Source: Smittium culicis
Lineage: Eukaryota > Kickxellomycota > Harpellomycetes > Harpellales > Legeriomycetaceae
Direction of reading: 5' to 3'
DNA length: 27,616 nt
Assembly: GCA_001970855.1 (NCBI GenBank)
Contig: LSSN01000895.1
Coordinates: 1-27,616, forward strand
Part shown: piece by piece, positions 8,741-20,650 of the stretch
Position numbering within the stretch: the first letter of the stretch is position 1
Layout: every line of letters begins with the position of its first letter
Notes under the pieces: generated by a model
The model's database searches: none
Told to the model about the DNA's origin: nothing
What the model saw: only the letters and a program-made list of their open reading frames with translations
Translations under genes and position numbers: made by a program

Positions 8741-10365
8741 GTTATAAACTCTCTGAGACAAAAATATATATATAGTATAAAGGGATCCCAACTCTCATAA
8801 AAAATGTATGTGTTCTAAATCTGATTGAATATACCAAAAAGATAATATCGACTGTTTCATATATCTATAGAACTAGTCTAAACAGTCTTTTAATCCTTCA
8901 AGTTGGCCTATTTTTTTTTTTTTGAATTGATTTAGCTAGTCATCCTAATCCCATTCTGATAAATTATTATAAAACAAAGCATGATTATTGACTATTAAAT
9001 ATAACGCGCCAAATAAAAAACTTTTATTAGTTGATATACCCAATTACGGTTTTTAGTATGAACTTAGAAGAATTGGCCAATGAATGGGTTGAATCGCTTG
9101 AACATCCCCTCACCTCATTTTTTATTTATTTAAATTCAGTTTTATAATCCAATATTTGGATTTTTTTAAAAAGTTAGATAACAAACTGCTCAAGAAACTT
9201 GATAAAATAAAAAATAATAACTTTGTGTGAGCCCATATACCAAAATTTCAAAATATTTGAATCTAGAAATTAAGTTTTTTCCCGCTCCAAATAATTAATT
9301 TAAAATTCGGCTTATTTTACAAAAAGTAAAAAACGCATCAATTATGCCGATCAATTATTGCCCAAAGATTTTAAATTTCAATTCCGTTTAAACTCATTAA
9401 AATTATTTCCTAGAACCTATTTATCGAAATTTGTTCCAAAAAATGGCATCTTATCAATAAAGCGTTGCGTGGTCATTTGTGACATTGATGTATGTATAAC
9501 TTCATGCAATACTTATACTTAGATTTATTAAATCACGCATTCTAGAATTAATTTAAATTAGTGTGTTCCGAATTATATTAATTTGTTCAAGAAACGCTTC
9601 ACGATCAATTGGACGACTTCTATATTTATATTTTTATTCATAATTACATTTAGAATTTTAAAATCATCCGCTCTATAAAATATTTTGAACAGTTCAATCA
9701 ATGTGTATCATTTTAACAAGAAATTAATTATTCTGATCATATCACTGGGATACATAACCCTTATAAAATATTTACAATTGGATTTGCAAAAGCATTTTAT
9801 TAATTAAATTAATGTAAAATAGGATCAACTTTTGACTCCATTTACATTCTCTGGTATAATAATCAAAAGTAATAGTTTAATTTATTTAACATTATACATA
9901 CGGAATTGATTTTTGAGATTAAAAAACATTCCAGCAATATTCTTTGAAAATAAAAATATAATTTATTACTTGATTTTATACCTTTTATATTTTATAGTTA
10001 ATTTAACAATAAAATTGATAAAAATAAAGTGAATAATTCAGCTCTAAATTATTTCAGCATATTGACTACTCATAGCTGTCTATCACATATAAATTATGCA
10101 TAATATACTTTAGTTGATAAATATATTAAATCGTTCTGCGATTAATTTTACAGAGAGAAGTAAGCCTCGGTCTTGTGAACTATTATTCTTTTATTATTCT
10201 TTTATTATTCTTTTATTATTCTTTTATAAGGCAAACACGGTATTCCTAACTTTATTTAAAAAACTTATAAATATTGGAGTGAAACCCGAAAAAATAAAAA
10301 ATATAACAATCTCAATCAACAGAAATAATCAGCCTTTTTAAAAATTGTACAAAAAAAAAATCAAA
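8741..10365. other. AT-rich tract with little coding signal
   Basis: A short frame at 9058-9147 begins MNLEELANEWVESLEHPLTS, which reads like real protein for about 20 codons and then turns into AT-rich noise; a CGCGCCAAA word (9005-9013) lies about 45 bp before it. It may be the first exon of a decayed gene but is not called. Four perfect copies of ATTATTCTTTT lie at 10182-10225. A frame crossing that repeat (10114-10341) starts with TTG and is mainly repeat-derived. Confidence 0.4.
10182..10225 (+). repeat. 11-bp tandem repeat, four perfect copies
   Basis: The unit ATTATTCTTTT is repeated four times without change, so the array is young or homogenised, in contrast to the decayed sequence around it. 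Confidence 0.85.
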
Positions 10366-10645
10366 ATGGTTAAGCTTCATCAATCGTCCATGCTATCTCC
10401 GGCAATTGGTTGCTTTCTCAACCACCCAAATGAAAGCCTATAGGCTTGACAGCATCGAAGCTCAAAATGAACAGTTACACAATGTAATTAACAACGAGCT
10501 TAACGCAGAAAATGAAGTTGAAGGTTTAGGCGAAACTGAAAACTGCGATATTTATGATGATAATGAAGTCGAAGTTTACATGCGCGATCTTGGGAGATAT
10601 AAAAAACTTGAAGTAAGAATAGCAGTCAGAACAGGCCTTTATTAA
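10366..10645 (+). pseudogene. Frameshifted coding-like relic; tail resembles sigma-70 region 1.2
   Basis: An ATG at 10366 opens 25 codons (MVKLHQSSMLSPAIGC...) before a stop. From about 10406 the next frame continues for about 78 codons with normal amino-acid composition, far less AT-biased than its surroundings. After an acidic stretch, residues about 52-70 read DNEVEVYMRDLGRYKKLEVR, followed by IAVRTG. Bacterial RpoD region 1.2 has the pattern DPVRxYxRExGxxxLLTxxxEIxIAKRI, also preceded by an acidic linker; the match needs about a 4-residue gap. A stop follows at once and there is no region 2, 3 or 4. Alternatives: an exon of an unrelated gene (GTAAGA at about 10612-10617 is a good splice donor), or chance. 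The sigma resemblance is by eye and weak. Confidence 0.3.
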
Positions 10646-13600
10646 ACAAGAGCAGAAAATTTTCAAGCTACTACAAATTTAACGCTAAAGCTTCAATTTT
10701 TTTTGTCTCAAAAGAATTTAATAGATCTCTCTCATAAAACTCCCTATAAAAATTATTCGTATTTCTATATTTTTACGCACATTTTTAAAAAAAAGTCGAT
10801 TGTAGCCATCTTTTTGAGACCGTAAAAATAATAAAAAAAGTATAACGTTTGCAGCTAACCATTTATTTTTTTAAATTTTAAAAAAGCGAACTAATTTGAA
10901 CAGTGGCTTATTATTAAGTAGCTAGGTAGCTCGTTTCCGCCTTGTGAAATGAGCATATTTAATGTTAACCTCAATAGTTGTAGATTATAATCAAGATTTC
11001 TGAGATATAAACTATTTTAATTTAAAAAAAAATAATTAATAGTGTAGCTGATTTCAGCTGAATTTATCTGTACTTTAATGAGTTTTATACAAGATTCTTT
11101 GTTTTTATAAACTAAATTATATTTCCGTTAGTATGTAGTTGTTATATCTATAAAAAATATTACCTTAGGCGAAATATTAAGGTTTTATAAGTCTTTAATT
11201 CTTTTTTGTTACTATTTTTTTTAGATTACTTATAATAACTCTATCTTGTAGCAAGACATGATATTAACACAGATAGTATAAGATATAAATTATCGGTAGA
11301 ATATTGGTTAATTTTCAAGCTTTTATATGGGATTTAATGTTAATTATATCTATTGTTAAAAAATAACCATTCATTGAATTGATTCCCAAGCTATAAAATA
11401 TTTTAAATGAATATTCGTTAAAACTCATTAAACTAAGAACTTCTCCGTGTTCCAAATTTTTATCAGCATCTCAGCTAAATAAGCAGATTTTTTATGTAAT
11501 TACACTCTTAATTCATCTATATATCTATATGTAAAAATCTGAAATTTATCTTTGTGCGCAAATAAAAACATAAATATTTGCCCATTTTCCGACTAAAATA
11601 ATTAAAAATATGCAACTAATATCCGCTATAATATATATTAAAAATTTAATAAGCTATGTGTTTTTTTAAAATTAAATGATAAACGAAATCAATAATAATA
11701 TCAACAACAATAATTAATTTTAATATCACGATATAATTATACATTTTACGTTAAATAAAAATTTTAAATACATGTTCAAAAGTATATAAACTTGATAAGT
11801 TTGCGACTCAATTTCGGTATAAAAAATTAGAAATTAAAAATTCGTAGTTCGATACCTATTATCATAACGAAAATGAAAGCTTGAAGACTTTTAATTAATT
11901 ATTTTTCTAGTAAATTTTACATTTCTTACTTATTTTTTATCATTAATAAGTCTATTAAAGCCAAATCTAAGAGCTATTAATATTTCAATTACTATAAAAA
12001 AATTCAGTGGTTAACGTTACTAGTATTTTTTAATGTAAGATTATCCAAAAACCGGCTCAAGGAATTAATAATACTCCAAGCATACATAAATATATATTAT
12101 AGATATTATATACTATATCAATATAATAATGTTAGCTAAAAAATAAATCTTTATTTTGAGCTTTTAAGTTAATCACAATATCAAATACTATTAAAAATAT
12201 AGGAGTAAATTTATGTGTATAGTAATATTTTTTATGGTGTTTATAATTAATTTTCAAAGTAAAATAAACACTGCTAATATTAAAATTACTTTATAATCAA
12301 TATAAAATTCACAGATAACCATACTTCCTTTGATTTTATGGTTTTTATGGGAAAATATTGTTATGGTGAAAATTAAGAATTAGACTTATTATTTCCTTGA
12401 AACATCTGTAAAGAGTACAATTGGATGATATAAAACCAAATAAATTGATTATAGACAAAGTCTTAAACTTCAAGGTCATTCAATGCTGTATAACTTATCT
12501 GCCACACTTGGTAGTGGTTAATAATTTTAGTGATTTTATATTGATTAATGGTTAATGAATAATGATAAAGAAATATATTAATTCCGTTATTACTAGTTAA
12601 ATAATATATTAACCTCCAGCTGTAAAATTATATCTTTTTATTACTTTTTTTAATAATGTCAGAATAAAAATTAGATGTACCTTTTTGCTTTACATTAATA
12701 TTTTTTCTGAATTTTCCGTGTTTCTTCTTGATTTAATATTTTTTGTAGTTTTATTCAGATAACTCAATACTCTTATTTTAATATTAGTATATACATTTAT
12801 TAAAACAACTTTTTTAATTTTTCCCAATAAACTAGTTTAAATAACATTATAAAAGAATCATTTGATAAATTAAAATCAATTTCATTATCACCTGAATTAA
12901 TTTTTATCAAATAAACGAAATATTTATTAATAAAATAAAAAATAAAGCATGATGATTACACTTTCAAAGCGCCAAGTATTTGAGCAAAATTTATTTTTTA
13001 ATATAATCAATATTGAATATCGATTTTAACAAATATGCTAAGTCTATATAACATGTTTTTGATTGCTTTTAAATAGGTTTCGGCGCTTTCCCTTTATTCC
13101 ACATAGATGTTTAAAATCAATCTAGATTTTTTATCTTAATTTCAATAGTATTATATTTGAATAAAAGATTTTTTTGCATACTTTTCTCAATTTTATTGTA
13201 AAAAAATTCATATTTATTAAAGCTTGGAAAATTGAACCCTTTTTATAGCTAAAGAATTGATTAGAAAACTTGAAGTTTTAATAATATTTTTTATATAAAA
13301 TATAAGTTATAAAGTATATAATTGTTATAAGATGATATAGTAAAGTAATGATAATGTAGCAAAATACAAAGAGCAACTCCAATAAAAAAACTCCACAAAG
13401 AACTAGATACTCTGTATAAATAAAATTTTCAGCAATTTTTCTTATGCGAAAACTTTTTAAAGACAAAAAAAAAATTAAACATTATTCCTATATTCTTTTT
13501 AGAGAATTAAACTCTTTTCGTTCGTATTTCTCTACGACACAGGTATTATAAAATTTTCATGCACTTTTGATTGAAATTGGTATTAATTTATGTATAATAG

Positions 13601-15391
13601 ATAATCTCATTGTTTCATTAGTTTAATAGAATAAAAAATTCCAATCTAAATAAAATATCCGGCCTATTAAATAGATTTGCAAGTTTAATATAAGTATTAT
13701 AAATAAATTATTGTTGCAATTTGTGCAATTTTGAAATAAAATAGACTATAAAGGAGAAAAGTAACGTGGAACTAAAAATAATTTGTATTTTTGAAAAAAT
13801 CTCTTTTAGAAATAAAAAGCGATCAAAAAATGTAAATTTTGTTGTAAGAACTCTGGAAATTAATATTCAAGAAAAAAATGAAAATATTCTTGCTGTTTTA
13901 TATTAAACCATTTCTATTATAGATAGAATTAAGAAATTTAAATTAAAATTTTGTAGTGAGAAAATTATAATTGGCTTAATTTTAAAATATCTCTTAGCTG
14001 TACACCATCAAATAGGCATCTTTTTTACTCCGTACTTAAGTTGCTTGTTTTTTATGATAAAAAATACTATTTTGCTTCAAACATATTCATAAAATAAATT
14101 CTAAACGTTTTTCTATACAGGAGAACTAAATTTGTCATAAAAAACATCCTTAGTTTATATTAAGTCAAGTATCGATAAAAAATACTAGATTAGTCAAAAT
14201 AAAAATATTTAAATCAATTTTCATTAAATAAGAAGACTTTAATTTATCTTTTTTTTTTTCAGCAAAGTTAATTCATCATAGCGATATAAAAATTGTAATC
14301 TTTTAAATAAAATTGCAAAAAATAGAGTTTTTTCACTAAAATTAAATTTGAAAAAACAAAAAAAAGGGGCGTGGAATTAAAAATACTCAATATTCCATTA
14401 CTATTTAAAAAAAATCGAGTATCATTGAAGAGGGATGGGTGTGATTGTTTTTTATTTTTTAAAACTAACATTTATTTGAGCCTTTATTAGCGCTATGTTC
14501 TAATTATTATAGAATAAGTGTAAGTATCTATACCTATGATATTAAATGTATTATTTTGGTAAGATCACTTGGAGAGTAAGAATATTTTCTATTATAAGTT
14601 GTATTTTTTCATTCTATATTCAATTCAATAGTATACTCTAAAAGTAATTTACAAAAAAAAGTTTAAACTATGATAAGAACGTTTCTATAGTAAAATATAC
14701 TTTTCCAGTAGATTATCATATATAAATTACGCGAATTTAATGCAAAAAATGTTATATTTTGTATTTGATCTATTATTTTAAATTCATTTAAAAATCTGTA
14801 CTATCAATTTTATAATTTTAAGTGGATTTTTGATTGAAATTTAAATTCGATTTAAATTTAATTTATTAATTATATCTAATAAAAATTACATAATACGTTC
14901 GTCTTTTAGATTATCAAAACTTCAACCATATATTTAACATGGGAGCTGAATAGTATGGGTTTTAAAAATTTATCAGTGATAATTTTAATTATAAATTATA
15001 TTTTATTGTTTTAAAAAATAAATTTCTAATAAATGTAGTCATTTATGTTTATTTTTACAGCTAAAACTAAAACTAAAACTATATTTACGTTCAGATAGAT
15101 TAAAAATAAAAACACTCGATATCTACATATCTAATCTATTTTATAATAACTAAAAATCCGTGGAATTTTATTAAAAAATCCTGGAAAATATTAAAACTGT
15201 CTATAATATTAGGACTAAAAATTTTATTTATAATAAAAAAAGAAAAATTAAATTGATTTAGATATTAATGGGTGGCTGATAAATAATTGCGATAATTTTA
15301 TAAATGAAGTCAAAAAAACCATATTTAAATTAGCTTCGTATATATCTTGATATAATTACGTCATTTTTTAATTTATAAAATTGTATCTTAT
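10646..15391. other. Extremely AT-rich gene desert, left of the gap
   Basis: No gene is seen. Reading frames here (13278-13466 and 14268-14471 on the minus strand) consist mostly of Ile, Leu, Phe, Tyr, Lys and Asn, as expected from random AT-rich DNA. Three CTAAAA units lie at 15061-15078. A TTTCGGCGC word stands out at about 13078-13087 and a GTTCGATAC word at about 11848-11856, but neither belongs to a recognisable gene. Confidence 0.55.
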
Positions 15392-15430
15392 GGTTATTTA
15401 ATTGAATTTTTTTTTTTTTTTTTTTTTTTT

Positions 15431-15947
15431 NNNNNNNNNNNNNNNNNNNNNNNNNNNNNNNNNNNNNNNNNNNNNNNNNNNNNNNNNNNNNNNNNNNNNN
15501 NNNNNNNNNNNNNNNNNNNNNNNNNNNNNNNNNNNNNNNNNNNNNNNNNNNNNNNNNNNNNNNNNNNNNNNNNNNNNNNNNNNNNNNNNNNNNNNNNNNN
15601 NNNNNNNNNNNNNNNNNNNNNNNNNNNNNNNNNNNNNNNNNNNNNNNNNNNNNNNNNNNNNNNNNNNNNNNNNNNNNNNNNNNNNNNNNNNNNNNNNNNN
15701 NNNNNNNNNNNNNNNNNNNNNNNNNNNNNNNNNNNNNNNNNNNNNNNNNNNNNNNNNNNNNNNNNNNNNNNNNNNNNNNNNNNNNNNNNNNNNNNNNNNN
15801 NNNNNNNNNNNNNNNNNNNNNNNNNNNNNNNNNNNNNNNNNNNNNNNNNNNNNNNNNNNNNNNNNNNNNNNNNNNNNNNNNNNNNNNNNNNNNNNNNNNN
15901 NNNNNNNNNNNNNNNNNNNNNNNNNNNNNNNNNNNNNNNNNNNNNNN
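15431..15947. other. Assembly gap (517 N)
   Basis: The gap starts inside a 24-T homopolymer and ends in AT-rich sequence. Homopolymer or repeat collapse is the likely cause. Frames that appear to cross it have no meaning. Confidence 1.
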
Positions 15948-16120
15948 TTTTGTCTCAGAGAGTTTATTAAACATAATTTAAAAGTATACTAAAACTAATA
16001 AAAAAATATTTAAAAAGTTAAAAAAATATTAAAAAAAAAAAATAATTTTTCAACCGACTCCCCTCCGCCGCTCTAGCAGCTCCATACCCACTGGGCATTG
16101 GTTCAAGGGGGCTGGTGAAT

Positions 16121-16144
16121 CACTTATACTTTGCAGTATAAGTG
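16121..16144. repeat. Perfect 10-bp stem with TTGC loop
   Basis: CACTTATACT, loop TTGC, then AGTATAAGTG. It lies at what would be the 5' end of the minus-strand retroposon. Confidence 0.8.
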
Positions 16145-16162
16145 TTCGGTTATTTAATTGAA

Positions 16163-19100
16163 AAAAAAAAAAAAAAAACACAAAAAGCACTAATTTTCTG
16201 AGAAACTTGAATAGAATCGGTTTCCCATGAGGATTTTATCTAATCCTTATCTAGTTAGATATCATTTCAGATCCCTCCAAAGCGAAATCAGAATCAATTT
16301 ATCTACTTTATTATAGTTGATATTAAATGAAATTTATAAATCGAGTCAGAAATCGCCCTTTAGAAAAAGAAGGAATATTTTTATAAATTTTATTACTTTA
16401 CTTATTCTTCACTAATCTTATTTAATAAAACCGTCTTAGCAAATTTTCACAATATTTCTAATAATATTAGTAGTCTAAATATAGTGCTTATTTATCCAAT
16501 TTCGAAATTAGTTTCATTTTAAAGTCATGAAAGTTTCATAATTCTAATATATACCCAAAAATAGGCAATAATAATAAATATATTAATCTTAATCATAAAA
16601 TTCAATATAATTTTGATTCAGGTTTATGGTAGCACTCCATAATACCAATTTATTTATTTTGAGACTTCTCAAGCTTATAATTAAAAGAATTATGTATATA
16701 AACATATTAATGATATTTGATATTTTCCCCCAATTATATTTTATATTCAAGAATACCAGTAAATTTTTATGATGCAATTTTATGTGTATTTATTGTAATT
16801 TTTATCCGATAAGTGTTTTTAGAGCGTGTATTTATATTAATTCGCTTTTTTTTTGTTAATTTTGCGAAATATATTTTTAATAAATTTATATGTATCTTAT
16901 CATCTTTTTGATATAGCTAGTTTTTGAAATGTTAAAAAAATTTTCAAAATTTCAAACTGATGAAAAAAATATCAATAGTCCTAATTTTTTTCGCAATTAA
17001 CTAATTTTAAATATTTAATTATTTTATCAGCTAATCAAATGTAGTCCAATATTAATTATCAGTTATAAAGTTATATCTTTAAATTTAATCATTAATAATT
17101 AATGAATGAATTAATGATATTTTTATTTCTTTCTTAGTAAAATTTTTGATAATTCTTAAACTAAAAAAAAAAAACAAATGAATCACCTTAATAAAAATGT
17201 AAAAATGTACAAAAATAAAACTATATAACAATTAATACTATTAAATTATATATTTAAATTTATTTTATTTTGGAAACTTAAATCAGAAAGTGATAATATT
17301 TAACCACTATTAATTTGAAAATTGAGTTAATTTTATTATAAAATTTATAATTTAATAAATAATATTTCGTAGATTTTTGACTTATTAGATAAAAATATAT
17401 AATGTTTTATTTTTATTTGATTTATTTTCTTCATTAAATCTACTCGATTTTAAAATTTTTTATATAACTGATTATTAATTAATATTATCAGGAAATATCT
17501 TGCTTGTTTGTATGCTTTAAAGATTTTTGTATGGTCATAAAAGTATATCAATAATCTATTTAACATAAATATATTATAATGCTGTTTTAATAATATGCTA
17601 ATTAAAATTAAATAGGAGCGGTATTCAAAAATTCTCAAAATTTTTTAATTTTATACCCATTAATATATGAAATAAAATGAAATCAAACTAAAATTCAACT
17701 TTATGAGTGTAAAATAATTTTAAAATAACATCTTTATTCGTCGTAATACCTTCAAAGATACTAATTAGCAGAAATATTGTAATATTTATTTTAATAAATA
17801 CATTAATTTTTGTGTTTTATAATTTTTATAATTAAAAAAAAATTCCAATATTTAAAATTAAATTTCAAATAATGACGATATAATTCATTTTGCAGGTTAC
17901 TAATGAGCAAATATTTATACATTCTGCGCAATATAGCAGTGATTTTCATGTCTTTTAGCAAGAAAAATCTATATTTTTTAGCTCTATATATTTATTATAT
18001 ACCGTATATTTATATAGTCAAATATTTTAGGTTTGTAGCTAGGATAATCCTTTTTTGATTTATAAAGTAAAATATTTCGAACATTATTTATTATTAATTC
18101 TCAATCTCAATTAATAGAATACATATAATTGAAAAATAATCAAATTAATATATAGTGGTTTATATAAAAAGAAATTATCTGACTATAGATTTTTAATTTA
18201 TAATAAAAAAACGCAATAAAATAAGCCTTTTAACTAAGTGCTTCTATATAAAATTTTGGTGAAATGATGCAGCGGTATAAAAATTTTTTTCCTTACAATA
18301 AGAAATAATAGACCTGGAACATATTTTTATAACAAATAAATACTATATTTATTTATAAAATAATATTTCTTCAATAATTAATGCCACTTTTTTCATTATT
18401 TGAGGTTAAATATTCGATTATAAATGATACTTCTGTTTTATAGCGAAGCATCATATATTTATAAAATTATTTGTAACTGCTTTGAGATTTCCTTTTAAAA
18501 AACTAGTGGTAATTTCGATATTTATTTTTTATTGAATAATATAGATGGGTGATTTTGAGAAGAGGATTATTATAAATATTAAATTTTATCTAATTTCACC
18601 ACTTTTTTTCTGGTTTATTCTAATTAAGCCGATTATTAACTATAAAAAAATTATAAAAATTCATTATTATTTTCCAAAATTATTTATGCTAAGCTATAAA
18701 TTGATTTTTTTATTAGATTTGAATATTTTATTTTTGTCAATCTTGTAAAAAATTTAATATTTATGTCTTTTCATTGAAAGTTTCAAAAGTATAGCTATTT
18801 TACCAAGCGCTTGAAATAATAAAACTATTTTAAATATCCTCAATTAAAATTATGGGAATTATAAAATTTCATTAAGATAGATACTTTTGGAGTATAAATA
18901 ATTTTCATCAAGATAATAGCTTATCTAATATAATGGAATCTAATAGATATAAATGTATTATTAAACTTTTATTGAATAGTAATAATAATAATTGGCTTTA
19001 TAAATTTAGCATAAACGCTATTAGAATTCTCCAATAATAATAATAATTCCAGTAGAAAATATAGTTGAAATTAAAGCTTATAATGGATAGAATTCTTTAA

Positions 19101-20530
19101 AAAATTATTTGGTTTATCAAATAAATAAATATATATTATTTTTTTCGATCAAATCCATCCTCTTTCTTTGGAGGTACCAAAAATTCACGATTTACTAATA
19201 AAAATCGAGATTTCAGAGCGTGTTTTATAAATTAAATAGATTTAAATTAAACCAAAATTTCGAAATATAAAAATTATTCTTTAGCGATATGAAGTCATTC
19301 AGTAGCATAGTTTTTAATATATATTTATAATCGACATACCCTATTTTAATCCTAATCAAAACTTAAATTCTTAGTTCAAAAGTAAATTCGCAAATAGTTC
19401 ACGAAATATTTTAGATTCACAATGACACGTATTTCTCAAATAAAATCAGTGTTCCAAATAATGTATACATCGTGGAATATAGAGGCAATGAAGATTGTTA
19501 TCATTAGATTATAAAAAAACCTAAAATTTTATCAGCAATTAACTAGAGCTTATATTGGAATGTTTCAACGGTCTACTATATAAAAAGGTATTTGATTAAT
19601 TGAAGTACTAAAAATTGATAAAAATTCGCTGAAAAGTTTTCTGAAATATATTTAGAGGTAGAGGGCATTTGATTCATTCACATAGCGATATAATTTATAT
19701 ATTTTAGATAAGTCTGGCAGCTGAAAAACTCGTGGATTTATAGTTTTTTTCCAATATGCAATCATTTGAATTTTTATACAAGATAACCAAACATTATCTG
19801 AATAGTATTTTCGTTATCCTTAATAAATGGTTTTTTATATTGTAGATTTTTTCTTATTCAAAATTTTTTATAATCTGCATATTATTATTCGAAAATGAAA
19901 TTTTTATTATAATAACGTTGAGAATTTAGTAATACTTTAATCTTTAGATCATTTAACTGCTTTTTAAAAAACAATAGTATGCTTAGTAACTGATAGATTG
20001 AGGGACTTTTTTTCGTGAGTCACCGAGATGGTTTTTTTATCTTTATAAAAATTCACAGATCTCAAAAGCGATCTATAGCTTGGTATTTCTGTTCACTGGA
20101 TTTATAGTATATATAGTTAATGCAAGTTTATCTGGAGAATATTTTGTAATATAACCAGCTGGTTTACTTAAGCGAAATTGCATAGAATTAAGTGTAAGAT
20201 TCTGTACTTAAAAATAAAAACAAACTCGAAATCAGCTAAACGAATTAGTTGAGTTATTGGCCATTAATATTCACGAGATTCATATTCGTTAAATAGATTA
20301 TCCAATGGAATTTCTGAATAGAGACTAAAATTTTTTCTTTTTGGGTTTAGATTAAATTAAGGTTATTTATCAGCGATAAGCTGCGATTACATATTTTCTA
20401 ATAAATCCAAGCCAATAATAATTTATAAAAAAAAAACAAAAAAACAGGGCAATGTTCAAAATCAAAGTTTGATAAAGGGATGGGATTTGCTTTCAGTAAT
20501 ATTATTGTTTTGTTCGCTTTTTGAGCTTTA
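16163..20530. other. Extremely AT-rich gene desert, right of the gap
   Basis: No gene is seen. GC falls to about 10% (6 of 60 bases in 17221-17280). The run of 18 A residues at 16161-16178 overlaps the end of the flanking duplication. Frames at 16589-16777, 17450-17638 (minus) and 18545-18748 (plus) are translated AT-rich DNA dominated by Ile, Lys, Phe, Tyr and Leu. GC content rises again only near 20.4 kb, before the mS26 gene. Confidence 0.55.
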
Positions 20531-20650
20531 AAGTATATATATTTTAAAGTGAAATAAAGAAATCTTATTCACAATATTTTCAAGAACGGATCCAATTTCA
20601 GTTTAGTCACGAGTATTTCCGATAACTTTCATTAGTTGATATACAGAAAC
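20531..20650 (+). promoter_or_regulatory. Putative mS26 promoter
   Basis: AAGTATATATATTTTAAAG at 20531-20549 is a TATA-type element about 110 bp before the chosen ATG, and it stands at the boundary where the DNA becomes less AT-rich. The assignment rests on position only. Confidence 0.35.

Larger units (their letters stand above)
15392..16162 (-). mobile_element. Probable minus-strand retroposon with 15-bp flanking duplication, spanning the assembly gap
   Basis: The 15-mer GGTTATTTAATTGAA occurs at 15392-15406 and again at 16148-16162. The first copy is followed immediately by 24 T residues (15407-15430), then the N gap. Read on the minus strand, the inserted segment would begin at 16147, contain a GC-rich head (about 16147-16045) with a perfect 10-bp hairpin, and end in a poly(A) tail. 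That is the anatomy of a LINE or SINE copy: target-site duplication, distinct 5' head, 3' A-tail. The words GGTTCAAG (plus strand) and TAGAGCGGCGG (minus strand) faintly recall Pol III boxes. The body is mostly hidden by the gap, whose true length is unknown, so family cannot be told. Chance identity of an AT-rich 15-mer cannot be fully excluded. Confidence 0.45.

Noticed and set aside
11845..11860. GTTCGATAC word as a Pol III B box
   Set aside because: No A box or cloverleaf lies upstream; it is an isolated match.
15330..15992. Long frames on both strands across the N gap
   Set aside because: Almost all residues are undetermined; the frames exist only because N codons contain no stops.
16105..16147. 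GGTTCAAG next to a hairpin as a tRNA T-arm
   Set aside because: No acceptor, D or anticodon arm can be folded around it on either strand, so a tRNA gene is not supported.
18545..18748. 67-aa hydrophobic frame that could be a membrane protein
   Set aside because: The composition (Ile, Leu, Phe, Lys, Tyr) is what random 85% AT DNA encodes; no promoter or motif supports it.
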